This document shows positions 32,902 to 41,238 of a DNA stretch of 49,775 nt, in pieces; position 1 is the first letter of the stretch; the number at the start of each line of letters is the position of its first letter. Where the stretch lies: the NCBI GenBank assembly GCA_964370855.1, contig CAYJMF010000025.1, forward strand, positions 1 through 49,775. Reading direction: 5' to 3'. This DNA comes from JAKLKS01 sp964370855 (lineage in GTDB: Bacteria; Planctomycetota; JAJSAM01; JAKLKS01). The translations under genes were made by a program, and so were the position numbers. A model generated the notes under the pieces. It ran no database searches and was not told the DNA's origin. It saw nothing but the letters and a program-made list of their open reading frames with translations.

Positions 32902-32921
32902 TTTTCCACAGGCTTTCCACA
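32902..32921 (+). promoter_or_regulatory. Two phased DnaA-box-like 9-mers
   Basis: TTTTCCACA (32902-32910) and CTTTCCACA (32913-32921) are each close to the DnaA consensus TTATCCACA and lie 11 bp apart, one helical turn, next to an AT-rich tract. They sit in the 85-bp gap before the ECF sigma gene, so they may instead be a regulator site for that gene. Confidence 0.3.
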
Positions 32922-32981
32922 CCGGTTTTCGGGCAGAATCGCGATTTTCCGCCGCCCGATCGGCCCTCCCCGCTGTCCTCA

Positions 32982-33617
32982 ATGGGTGGAGGGTACGGTG
33001 ATGACGAGCCAGTGGCAGACAGCGACGAACAACTCGTCCGGAAAGCCCAAGTGGGGGCGGACCCGGAGGCCCACCGGGCCTTCGCGGCTCTCGTCGATCG
33101 CTGGAAGGGGCCGGTCTACCGGGTCGCCCGCCGGCGCCTCCGCGACGACCACGACTCCGAGGAGGTCGCCTCCGAGACCTTCCTCCAGGCCTGGCGGGCC
33201 CTCCGCTCCCTCCGCGACCCGGCGGCCTTCCCCGGCTGGATCCTCCGCATCGCCGCCAACCGGGCGTTCAACCGGCTGGAGGAGCGCAAGGTGATGCGCC
33301 CGGCCGACCCGACGGACCGTCTCCTCCTCGAGATCGAGGCTCCGGAGATCCCCTCCGAGCGGTGGCAGGCGCTCCAGGACGCCTTCGGGGACGTGCCCGA
33401 GGAGGACCTCTCCCTCCTGCGGTTGAAGCACGAGGACCACCGGACCTACGACGAGATCGCGTCCACCTACGGGATTTCCCCCTCCACCGTCCGGGACCGG
33501 TTGACGAAGGCCCGGGGGCGTGTGGAGGGGGCCCTCCGCAGCCACGGGCTGCTCGAGGACTTCGCCCGCCTCCTGGAGCGCCGTCGCGGACGGCCGTCGG
33601 GGGGGATCAATGGCTGA
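32982..33617 (+). CDS. ECF-family RNA polymerase sigma factor
   Basis: 211 residues. Region 2: LRDDHDSEEVASETFLQAWR and PGWILRIAANRAFNRLEERK. Region 4: LSLLRLKHEDHRTYDEIAST and YGISPSTVRDRLTKARG. The N-terminal start is uncertain: ATG 32982 or GTG 33012, which would trim ten non-conserved residues; neither has a strong ribosome site. It overlaps the next gene by 8 nt (stop at 33615-33617, ATG at 33610), which couples it to a membrane protein with a zinc-finger anti-sigma-type N-terminus. It should direct transcription of an unknown regulon when released by that partner. Confidence 0.92.
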   Translation: MGGGYGDDEPVADSDEQLVRKAQVGADPEAHRAFAALVDRWKGPVYRVARRRLRDDHDSEEVASETFLQAWRALRSLRDPAAFPGWILRIAANRAFNRLEERKVMRPADPTDRLLLEIEAPEIPSERWQALQDAFGDVPEEDLSLLRLKHEDHRTYDEIASTYGISPSTVRDRLTKARGRVEGALRSHGLLEDFARLLERRRGRPSGGING

Positions 33618-36600
33618 CTGCGGCCTCCCCCGTCCGCTGCTGGACGCATGGCTTGCCGGGGGCGGCTCCCCCGATGACACGGCGCGCGTGGAGGCCCACC
33701 TTCCCACCTGTGAGGCCTGCCGGGTGCTTTCGGACCAGGCATCCCTGGGAGTGGGCCTCCTTCTCCTCGCCGACGGGGGCGGGGCCGCGCCCTCGCCGGG
33801 ATTCACGGACCGGGTCATGGCGTCGGTCCGGGTCGAGGGACGTCGGGCCGAGGGACGTCGGGCCGAGGGGCCCCGGGCCGGGGTGGACGACGACGGCCCC
33901 CCCGCCACCCCGAAGCCCCTCCCGGCTCCCGTACGGGGCCTCCCCAGGGCCGGGGTGGACGACGACGCGCCTCCCCCGCCGCCGCAGCGTCCCCTGCCCC
34001 CGCGCGGCCGCCTGCTCGGCCTCCCCCGCCCCGCCTGGGCCGGGGTGGCCGCGGCGCTGGCCGCCGGGGCCGCATGGATGGTGCTCCTCCGGGATCCGGG
34101 GACGACGGTCGTGCCCCCGGGCCCCGGCCCGAACATCGTCGAGAAGGGAAAGGGCTCCGTCGCCGCCCGCGACGGCGGGGTCCTGAGGTGGACCGGTCAC
34201 TTCGACGGGTCTCTCGCGGGAAGCGTGTGGGTCGCGAAGGACGGCGCCGTTCCCACCTACGCAGGGGAGCTCCTGCACTCACCTGCCCCGTCCTCCTTCC
34301 TCGCGCTGCTGCCGGAGGGGGGCCGGCTCGAAGCCGGCCCCTCATCCTGGCTCGCCGTCGGCGGCCCCGGCGAAGCGGCCCTCCTCGAGGGCGGCTTCAC
34401 GGTGACCGCGGACGCAGGGCGTCCCCTCGAACTCGAAACCCCCGCGGGGCGCGTGACGGTCCCCGCGGGCGGTGAGGTGGAAGTCTCCGTCGGAGCCGCC
34501 GCGGGCGGCCCCGGCACGACGTGGCTGGGACTCTGGGCGGCGGCCCGGCGCGACGGGGTAGACCCGGGCCGCCCCCTCCCTCCTCCGCCCCCGGCGGCGC
34601 AGGTGATCTTCGCGCGCCGCGGGGCGGTGGAGTTCGCCGCCGGCGGCGGACCGGTGCGGAACACGCTGGAGCGGACCTCACTGAAGGAGGGGCAGGCGCT
34701 CGTCATCCTCGAGTCGAAGGCGTTCCTCGCGACGGGGGTGGACGACGACGGCCCCCCCGACTCCTCGCGCTGGATGGACGGGCTGCCGGTGCCGCCGGGG
34801 TCGCGGTTCTTCCGCCGCCCCGTGAAGGGGACGCCGAAGCCGGAGACGCCTCCGGGCGGGTTCGGCGCGGCCTCGGGGCCGGTGCGGAACACGCTGGAAC
34901 GTTCGCTCGGCGGGGGCTCGACTCCCGCGGAGCGGGCCTACGCGCTGTCGGTGTACGAGAGCGTGGGCGGCGTCGAGGCGGTGGCCGCCGCGGCGAAGGC
35001 CGCGGACGACCCGGCGGTGGAGGTGCGCTGCGCGGCGCTCCGGGTGCTGGCGCTGACGGCGTCGGCGGACCGGGAGACGGCGCTGGCGGCGCTCCGGAAG
35101 CTGGCCGGCGACGAGGACGCGTTCGTGGCGCGGTTCGCCATCCTGGCGCTGAAGACGCTGCGCGACGAAGGGGCGGTGGAGGTGCTGCGGGCCATCGCCG
35201 TGGACGACGACGCTCCGCCGGACACGCCGAAGCGCGGTGTGGATGACGACGCGCCGCCGGGGCGGATCGTGGCGAAGGTGTACGCGCTGGACGCGCTGGT
35301 GGCGCTCGGGGACCGCTCGCTTCTGAAGGAGGGCGCCGCGCTCCTCCCGGAGGCGGAGAAGGACCCGGTGCTGTACCCGGTGCTTCGGCAGTTCGTCTAC
35401 GACGCGATGGAGAAGCTGCCGCGGGAGGAGCTGCGGGCGTACTACGCGGATCCGCGACCGGGCGTGAAGGCAGCGGCGTTGCTGGCGCTCCAGGATTTCG
35501 ACCTGGCCGAGGAGGCGTTGAGGTCGGAGAGCGAGACGGTGAGGTTGGCGGGGGCACTGGTCCTGCTAGAGGGCAAGCACCCGAGCGCGCTGGAGAAAGT
35601 TGGAGCAGTCGACTGGGCCTCCGCCAAGACCCGTGCCGAGATCATCCGGTTTGGTGAACCAGTTCTCGCCAAGAACCCAGCTATCGACACTCCCACCTGG
35701 ATGCGGTCCTTTGCTCAGGAGGCATTGTCAGCCACTGGTCAACAGCCTGCCGTGATCTTCTCGGCCATTCGCATCCTGGACCGAGACGGCGCAGGGCAGT
35801 CAACTCAATTCACTTCGGCCAGTGGGAACCCTGATGCCCTGGCCGCTGCAATCCTCTCCCAAAGCAGGGGGCTTCCATTCACAGCCCTTCGCACCCCTCT
35901 GCTTTCGAACGCCCCCCAGGTCAGGTATGCCGCGCTTTTCGCAACTGTGCGCCGTACCCAGCAGGGGGCCCCCAGCGATGAAGTTTCTGAGATCGTCGCG
36001 ACACTTCGGACATTTGAATGCGCTTCGCAGCGTGAGTCGAGCCTTGTCGCCGTAATTCTGCTGAATGCTGCTAAGTCCCACAACATTCCGGATGCGCTTG
36101 ACGGATTACTTGACCTGTCCCGGTCACAAAGGAACTTCGACCGACTCGCCGCAGCGACAATACTCGGTTTTGTGCACGGATCCGATTCCGAGTGCATCCG
36201 ATTGCTCGAACTACTTGACGATACTGACTCCAAGGTAGCCGCACGATCTGCCCTTACGATTGCCACCATGATCAAGTCCTCCGAATGGCGAGGGCACTCG
36301 ATCCACAGTCTTTATCCCTCGCCGTCCTCGTACCCATTGGTGCGCATTTACCTTACAATCCCTGCCGTACTCTCCGGCCTCCCAGGCTCAGATGATGCAC
36401 TTCTGAACGAACTCCTGTCATGCAGCTCTGGGCCGAGGCTTAGTGGCCTGCAAGCGATGCAGAGGCTAGGCGCAATCCTGCCAGTCTGTAGCCCACTTCT
36501 CCTTCAAGACCCCGACCCCGCCGTTCGAATCACATCCCTCCTTCTGTCTGCTAAGGCACCAACCATACTGCAAGAGTGCCACGCGACCCTGAATGATCCC

Positions 36601-37152
36601 AACCTCTGGGTACGAGCAGTAGCCTGCGCTCTATTGATCAACTCGGGTGACAACTCCGTTCAAGATCAACTCCAGAGCATCGTGGGCCACCTCTCCACAG
36701 GACCCGCGTATTCGGCCCGGTTGCTTCAGGATTTCGATGCCACCTCGGAAGTTGTTCTCACCGCGGTTTCCTTGGCCGCCGAACAATCCATTTCTGATGG
36801 CGTTACGAGTCAGGCATCTGCATCCGATGACTCCAGAACCAAGTACGCAAGTCACCTCCTCCTCAATAGCGGCATTTCCGCTCGTGCCGCTCTACTTCTG
36901 GCGCAGGACCCTGACGCAGAGACTAGGTCCACGCTCCTCAGGCGTCTCGCAACCTCCCCATGCGTAGAGTCCATCTCAATGGTAGGATCCCAGCTCCCAG
37001 ATGGCCTCCCGGGAGAGTCCCGCTCAAGCGACGAGGTCGTTACTGCCTATTCTCAACTACTTGGTTTCACCCCTTCACGGGCTGACCGCTTGTTCCATTC
37101 GATGCACTGGAATGGCTATGTCACAGCCACCGAAGTCCTGGCAGGGGAGTAA
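33610..37152 (+). CDS. Giant anti-sigma-like / FecR-like / HEAT-repeat membrane protein
   Basis: 1,180 residues. Residues 1-50 hold a zinc-finger anti-sigma motif, HLPTCEAC (HxxxCxxC). Proline-rich linkers carry repeated VDDD(G/A)PP units. A transmembrane helix (AGVAAALAAGAAWMVLL) is near residue 145. The outer part begins with FecR-like strands (LELETPAGRVTVPAGGEVEV), followed by long HEAT-type helical repeats (DPAVEVRCAALRVLALTASA onward). The first about 645 residues are encoded in extreme GC-rich DNA and the rest (from about 35550) in DNA near 55% GC with different codon use, yet the frame is continuous. This could be a recombinant gene. It is the likely membrane partner of the upstream sigma factor. 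Confidence 0.85.
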   Translation: MADCGLPRPLLDAWLAGGGSPDDTARVEAHLPTCEACRVLSDQASLGVGLLLLADGGGAAPSPGFTDRVMASVRVEGRRAEGRRAEGPRAGVDDDGPPATPKPLPAPVRGLPRAGVDDDAPPPPPQRPLPPRGRLLGLPRPAWAGVAAALAAGAAWMVLLRDPGTTVVPPGPGPNIVEKGKGSVAARDGGVLRWTGHFDGSLAGSVWVAKDGAVPTYAGELLHSPAPSSFLALLPEGGRLEAGPSSWLAVGGPGEAALLEGGFTVTADAGRPLELETPAGRVTVPAGGEVEVSVGAAAGGPGTTWLGLWAAARRDGVDPGRPLPPPPPAAQVIFARRGAVEFAAGGGPVRNTLERTSLKEGQALVILESKAFLATGVDDDGPPDSSRWMDGLPVPPGSRFFRRPVKGTPKPETPPGGFGAASGPVRNTLERSLGGGSTPAERAYALSVYESVGGVEAVAAAAKAADDPAVEVRCAALRVLALTASADRETALAALRKLAGDEDAFVARFAILALKTLRDEGAVEVLRAIAVDDDAPPDTPKRGVDDDAPPGRIVAKVYALDALVALGDRSLLKEGAALLPEAEKDPVLYPVLRQFVYDAMEKLPREELRAYYADPRPGVKAAALLALQDFDLAEEALRSESETVRLAGALVLLEGKHPSALEKVGAVDWASAKTRAEIIRFGEPVLAKNPAIDTPTWMRSFAQEALSATGQQPAVIFSAIRILDRDGAGQSTQFTSASGNPDALAAAILSQSRGLPFTALRTPLLSNAPQVRYAALFATVRRTQQGAPSDEVSEIVATLRTFECASQRESSLVAVILLNAAKSHNIPDALDGLLDLSRSQRNFDRLAAATILGFVHGSDSECIRLLELLDDTDSKVAARSALTIATMIKSSEWRGHSIHSLYPSPSSYPLVRIYLTIPAVLSGLPGSDDALLNELLSCSSGPRLSGLQAMQRLGAILPVCSPLLLQDPDPAVRITSLLLSAKAPTILQECHATLNDPNLWVRAVACALLINSGDNSVQDQLQSIVGHLSTGPAYSARLLQDFDATSEVVLTAVSLAAEQSISDGVTSQASASDDSRTKYASHLLLNSGISARAALLLAQDPDAETRSTLLRRLATSPCVESISMVGSQLPDGLPGESRSSDEVVTAYSQLLGFTPSRADRLFHSMHWNGYVTATEVLAGE
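33835..35259 (+). repeat. Dispersed in-frame mini-repeats
   Basis: Five copies of a GTGGACGACGACG-type unit encoding VDDD(G/A)PP occur at 33883, 33955, 34738, 35200 and 35239 (the last with one base change). A perfect 20-bp repeat, CCGGTGCGGAACACGCTGGA, is at 34651-34670 and 34879-34898 and encodes PVRNTLE. A 15-bp tandem repeat lies at 33835-33864. All keep the reading frame and lie between recognisable domains. Confidence 0.8.
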
Positions 37153-37193
37153 CAACATTGCACTAATCTGACCATTTCGCACTGGCTCACTCG

Positions 37194-37213
37194 CCGGGTC
37201 AGGGCAGACCCGG
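37194..37213 (+). terminator. Hairpin after the giant HEAT gene
   Basis: A 7-bp stem, CCGGGTC/GACCCGG, with a 6-nt loop lies 41 nt after the stop at 37152 and before the next gene's ribosome site. There is no T tract. A reasonable factor-independent or structured 3' end. Confidence 0.45.
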
Positions 37214-37253
37214 GAGAAGTAATGGCACTGTTCCTAACACAGGAGGGACAACC

Positions 37254-37616
37254 ATGAGGATCGGGTTTGGACGCAGGCTCTCTGTCGGACTTATAAGTGC
37301 CGTCCTATTGGGGTTCGTTTTCTTCGCCGCCGCCGATGATCCCACCACGGACATCGTCATCGTCTGTCCGAATTCCGTGAGCGCCGGTCAAAACGTGACC
37401 GGCTATGCCACCGAATACACACCTGCCATTATTCTCACCGCTTCCACCTCGAGTGGAATGCCGCTTAACAATCTCGCCTACAACCCTCCATTCGGGAGTG
37501 CTCCGTACTATTTCTGCTACGCAACTCGTGAGCCGATGATCGGGCAGATGGTCATGATCATCGCGCACGACTCCAATGGCCAGGTTGGCACTGCCGCCTG
37601 CCTCGTTACTCCGTAG
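37254..37616 (+). CDS. Small secreted protein in the low-GC island
   Basis: 120 residues. The signal peptide is RRLSVGLISAVLLGFVFFAA (7-26), followed by a beta-rich mature domain with three cysteines (IVIVCPNSVSAGQNV, YYFCYATREP, TAACLVTP). The pattern 'IVIVCPNSVSAGQNVTGYAT' resembles single Ig-like/PKD-type surface domains, but no family is certain. The ribosome site AGGAGGG precedes ATG 37254 by 7 nt. Composition is like the preceding low-GC segment and unlike the genes after 37700, so it probably shares that segment's origin. Confidence 0.72.
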   Translation: MRIGFGRRLSVGLISAVLLGFVFFAAADDPTTDIVIVCPNSVSAGQNVTGYATEYTPAIILTASTSSGMPLNNLAYNPPFGSAPYYFCYATREPMIGQMVMIIAHDSNGQVGTAACLVTP

Positions 37617-37672
37617 GTCCACCCAATCAGCACCTGGTCCTCAAACACCGCCACAGGCGGAAGGATCTGACC

Positions 37673-38926
37673 ATGCGCAACGCTACCACCAAGGGTGGGC
37701 TGCTCGTCGGTGCGCTCGCGACGGCCGGGCTGGGGCTCTGGCTCCTGAGCTCCGGGCCGTCTGAACCTGCGCACCGCGCCGCCGCCTCCACGAAGACCAC
37801 GCGGCACTCCGGGTCCGGCGCGACGACGACTGCGCGCGCCCCCCGGGCGGCCGATTCCGGCAACGGAGCCGCCACTGAGCCCACAGCCGCGACTCCCCCG
37901 GCGTCGACCACGGTCGATCGCCAGGCGGTCGCGCGCGACCTCATCCGGCGCCTCAAGGAGATCGGGACCGACTTCAAGGTCCCGGACGACCTCCGCGGCG
38001 ACCTCCTCGCCTTCATGACCGGGAGCCCCGAGGACCGCGACCTCCTCTTCAGGATGGCGTGGAACCCCGCCACCCCGGCCCGCGTGAACGGCAACCTCGG
38101 CCTCTTCCTGAGGATGCTCGAGGATCCCGCCCTGCGGGAGTCCCTCCTCGCCGCCTTCAACGAGCACGATCCCGAGAACGCCGCCCGCGTCGCGATGGCC
38201 GAGAGGGCGAGGGACACCCAGCTCCTCGCCGCCGAGCTCCGCGCCACTCCGTCGGGCAAGGCGCGGTTCGACCTCGTCGCCAACCTCCCCGAGGAGGCCT
38301 GCACCGATCCCGACGTCGTCGCCTTCCTCAAGGACGCCGCCGACCGCGACCCCGACGTCGAGACCCGCGCCGCCGCCTTCAACCGCCTCGCCTGCGCCAA
38401 CGTCGAGGGCACGAGGAAGATCCTCCTCGACGCCGTCGGCGACCCCGGCCGCACCCTCCGGGAGCGCCAGGCCGCCGCCCACTCCATCCTGGCTCTCAAG
38501 GACAAGCCCGACGCCGAGGAGCTCGTCCGCCTCTACGAAGAGGCCCCCGACGACGTCCGCCCCCTCCTCCTCGCCAACTTCGGCCAGGCCGGACCGTCCC
38601 GCCGCATCGACGACATCCTCCTCGAGAACGCCGTCGCCGTCGGCGACCGCAGGCTCCGCTCCAACTCCACCCTCGCCATCGGGTACCGCATCGTCAAGCT
38701 CCCGAAGCCCGACGCCCGGGACCTCGGCGAGCGCACCGCCGCCCTCGTGCGGTCCGCCGGACCCGAGACCTCGGCGGAGATGCTCAAGTACCTCGGACTC
38801 GCCGCCATGCAGGACGGCCCCGTGAGGGACGCCGTCCGCGACCTCGGAAGGTCCGCCCCGACGGGCGGCGCCATCCAGGTCGCCATCTCCGGGAATCCCG
38901 CCCTCCGGAGCGCCGCGGGACTCTAG
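37673..38926 (+). CDS. Membrane-anchored HEAT-like protein
   Basis: 417 residues. The N-terminal anchor (GGLLVGALATAGLGLWLLSS, 8-27) is followed by a Thr/Ala/Ser-rich linker (about 30-85) and then helical repeats to the end (TDFKVPDDLRGDLLAFMTGS, DPDVETRAAAFNRLACANVE, RERQAAAHSILALKDKPDAE), resembling HEAT units. It has the same design as the protein at 28555-29583. ATG 37673 lacks a strong ribosome site. The first few codons still show the lower GC of the island, and after that composition returns to the window norm. No enzyme motif. Confidence 0.72.
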   Translation: MRNATTKGGLLVGALATAGLGLWLLSSGPSEPAHRAAASTKTTRHSGSGATTTARAPRAADSGNGAATEPTAATPPASTTVDRQAVARDLIRRLKEIGTDFKVPDDLRGDLLAFMTGSPEDRDLLFRMAWNPATPARVNGNLGLFLRMLEDPALRESLLAAFNEHDPENAARVAMAERARDTQLLAAELRATPSGKARFDLVANLPEEACTDPDVVAFLKDAADRDPDVETRAAAFNRLACANVEGTRKILLDAVGDPGRTLRERQAAAHSILALKDKPDAEELVRLYEEAPDDVRPLLLANFGQAGPSRRIDDILLENAVAVGDRRLRSNSTLAIGYRIVKLPKPDARDLGERTAALVRSAGPETSAEMLKYLGLAAMQDGPVRDAVRDLGRSAPTGGAIQVAISGNPALRSAAGL

Positions 38927-38943
38927 TCCTACATCCGCCTGTG

Positions 38944-38983
38944 ATTGGCCCGGGGGGCGCCACTTCGGTTCCCCGGGCCCAAT
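38944..38983 (+). terminator. Strong hairpin after the 37673 gene
   Basis: Arms 38944-38955 and 38971-38983 (ATTGGCCCGGGG against CCCCGGGCCCAAT, one bulged base) enclose a 15-nt loop, 17 nt after the stop codon. The stem is 12 bp and GC-rich and lacks a T tract. The rest of the gap to 39132 shows only a small direct repeat, CACATTCCCG, twice near 39000. Confidence 0.6.
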
Positions 38984-39132
38984 CCGGCCGGTCCTTCACA
39001 TTCCCGCACATTCCCGCGACTGCAGGGACACGCCGAAGCGATGACCCCCGCCACGGCTCCCGGATCGGATGCCGGGATTTCGCGCCTGGAGTCGGCGGGG
39101 CTTGATGCCTCGGGAGGAAGAAGGAGATCGTC

Positions 39133-39876
39133 ATGTCCGGGATCGAGAGGCTCGGGGGAGGGGGCGGAGAACTCGGCCGTGGAGGCGGCGGGAAGGGCGG
39201 TGGCGAAGGTCCCGGCGGGATCCGGAAGGGCCCGCTCGAGAAGGTGAACCTGCTCCCCGAGGACTGGGCTCCGGAGACCATCGAAGGCGGATGGAACTTC
39301 CCCGCGAAGAACCCGCCGAAACAGGATCTGGTGATCCTGACTACCTTCGAGGTGGAGAACACCTTCGAGACCATCGTCTCCTCCCCTGGAGCCGGGGAGG
39401 AGGCCGGGAAGTGCGACGAGGAGGAGAAGGAAGGGGCGATGAAGGAGAAGAAGGCGGAGAAGGAGCAGGAAACGGAAGGGGCGGCGCCTCGGAGTGCTCC
39501 GACCGGACCCGCGCCGTCGCCGAAGCCCGTCGTTCCTCCGGTTCCGGAGGCATCTTCCACCCCGCAGGCGGCATCTCCTCCTCCTCCCCTCCCTTCCCCT
39601 CCTCTCCCCTTCCCGAGCAGGGGACCCTCGGCTCCGACGACGACCACCACCAGGGCGACGTCGTCGCGGAAGTTCCAGGTCGACGCCGAGGACGTCATCG
39701 CCGTCTTCCAGGGGTGCTGCGCCGCCTACGCCCTGTACCTGCTGGGGAACGGAAGGGTCGGGGAGGACGCGGCCGTGAAACTCGTCCTCGGCCTCATCGG
39801 CGGCACCGCGGCCGTCGAGTGGGCGAAGGCGTTCCGGAGCCGCGGGAAGAAGAGGGTGAGGGTCGTGGAAGAGTAG
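39133..39876 (+). CDS. Low-complexity protein with C-terminal hydrophobic segment
   Basis: 247 residues. Residues 1-32 are Gly-rich (ERLGGGGGELGRGGGGKGGG). A possible folded part (VNLLPEDWAPETIEGGWNFP, LVILTTFEVENTFETIV) is followed by a charged Glu/Lys stretch, a long Pro/Ser/Thr linker (about 115-180) and a C-terminal hydrophobic pair (VFQGCCAAYALYLLG, LVLGLIGGTAAVEW). No family is recognised. The ATG follows GAAGGAGAT. It is convergent with lpxB, 30 bp apart. It may be a structural or surface protein; confidence that it is a gene is moderate. Confidence 0.6.
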   Translation: MSGIERLGGGGGELGRGGGGKGGGEGPGGIRKGPLEKVNLLPEDWAPETIEGGWNFPAKNPPKQDLVILTTFEVENTFETIVSSPGAGEEAGKCDEEEKEGAMKEKKAEKEQETEGAAPRSAPTGPAPSPKPVVPPVPEASSTPQAASPPPPLPSPPLPFPSRGPSAPTTTTTRATSSRKFQVDAEDVIAVFQGCCAAYALYLLGNGRVGEDAAVKLVLGLIGGTAAVEWAKAFRSRGKKRVRVVEE

Positions 39877-39906
39877 GCGGGGCCCTCCTCCCGGCGGGCG
39901 CCTCCC

Positions 39907-41235
39907 CTACCGGGGCGCCACCGGGAGACGGGCCTCGATCACCGACGCCACCCGCTCCCCCGTCCCCGCCACCGCGAGCCGCTCACGCATCCCCCGGAGC
40001 ACCTCCAGGACCCGCGTCCGCTCCGGCCCGTCGCGGAGGAGGGGCTCCAGCTCCGCGGCCATCGCCGCCGCCTCCCCCGCAGGGTTCGCGTGCTCCGGGA
40101 ACACCTCCGACCCCGCCAGCAGGTTCGCCAGCGCGAACCGCGGCACCGTCAGCACGAGCGGCATGAAGAGCCGCCCCGCCGCCGACACCTGGTAGGCCAC
40201 CACCGCCGGCACGCCGGCGCGGACGCACTCCATCGTCACCGTCCCCGACACGCAGAGCGCCCCGCGGGCCGCCGCGAGCAGAGTCCCCGCCCCCCCGTCG
40301 AGGATCTCCACGGGGAGCCCCGAGCGCGCCACGGTTACGTCGATGGCGGCCCGCAGCCGCGGCCCCGCGCAGGCGATCACGGGGCGGAGATCGGGCACCC
40401 CTCCGCGCAGGAGCCGCACCGCCTCCAGCATCGGCGCGAGGTTCTTCGCCACCTCCTGGCGCCGGCTCCCGGGGAGCACCGCCAGCACCGGCCCCCCGGC
40501 GGAGCGGAGCCTTTCGAGGAGCGGCGCGTCCGGCGGCTCCCGGTCGAGGTCCTCGAAGAGCGGGTAGCCCACGTAGCGGGCCGCCACCCCGCGGTCCTGG
40601 TAGAAGGCCCGCTCGAAGGGCAGCACCACGCAGAGGTCCGTCGCCGCGCGCCCGATGCGCCGGGCCCGCCAGGGGGCCCAGGCCCAGATCTGGGGCACCA
40701 CGTACCAGACCACGGGGATCCCCCGCCGCCGCGCCGCCTCCGCCGCCCGCAGGTTGAACCCGGGGTAGTCCACGAGCAGCACCGCGTCGGGCCGCTCCTC
40801 GTCGAGGAGCCGGAGGAAGCGCGCGTAGAGCCCGACGAAGCGCGGCGCGGCGCGGAGCACCGCCGTCACCCCCATCACCGCCTCCGCGGCGAGGTCGTGA
40901 TCGAGCCGCACCCCGGCGGCGGCCATCCGCGCCCCCCCGAAGCCCCGCGCCTCGACCTGCGGGTGGCGGCGCCGCAGCGCCGCCACGGCGCCGGCGGCGA
41001 TGCGGTCCCCGGAGGGTTCCCCGGCGATCACGAGGACCCTCCCCCGCTTCGGCCGGCCCGCGAGGGGAGGCGGCCCGGGCGGGGGGTCCCATGCGGCCAG
41101 CGCCGCGGCCACGCGGCGGCGCTCCCCGGAGGCGGAGACCAGGGAGCGGAGCAGGCTCGTGCCGAAGGGGAGGAAGGAGAGGAGGGCCCCGGCGACGCCC
41201 CCCGCCACCTCCGCGGCCCGCCCGCCGGCGCCCAC
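39907..41235 (-). CDS. lpxB: Lipid-A-disaccharide synthase
   Basis: 442 residues. LpxB joins UDP-diacylglucosamine and lipid X to form the lipid A disaccharide at the inner membrane. Recognised by VLVIAGEPSGDRIAAGAVAA, ARGFGGARMAAAGV, AVLLVDYPGFNLRAAEAARR, WYVVPQIWAWAPWRARRI, AVLPGSRRQEVAKNLAPML and ALCVSGTVTMECV. It starts at a GTG 3 nt after the lysS stop. About 65 residues before the conserved start form an extension with a hydrophobic stretch (VAGALLSFLPFGTSLL) not found in typical LpxB, so an internal start cannot be excluded. Its presence implies an LPS-bearing outer membrane. No other lpx gene is in the window. Confidence 0.94.
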   Translation of the reverse strand: MGAGGRAAEVAGGVAGALLSFLPFGTSLLRSLVSASGERRRVAAALAAWDPPPGPPPLAGRPKRGRVLVIAGEPSGDRIAAGAVAALRRRHPQVEARGFGGARMAAAGVRLDHDLAAEAVMGVTAVLRAAPRFVGLYARFLRLLDEERPDAVLLVDYPGFNLRAAEAARRRGIPVVWYVVPQIWAWAPWRARRIGRAATDLCVVLPFERAFYQDRGVAARYVGYPLFEDLDREPPDAPLLERLRSAGGPVLAVLPGSRRQEVAKNLAPMLEAVRLLRGGVPDLRPVIACAGPRLRAAIDVTVARSGLPVEILDGGAGTLLAAARGALCVSGTVTMECVRAGVPAVVAYQVSAAGRLFMPLVLTVPRFALANLLAGSEVFPEHANPAGEAAAMAAELEPLLRDGPERTRVLEVLRGMRERLAVAGTGERVASVIEARLPVAPR

Positions 41236-41238
41236 GGG

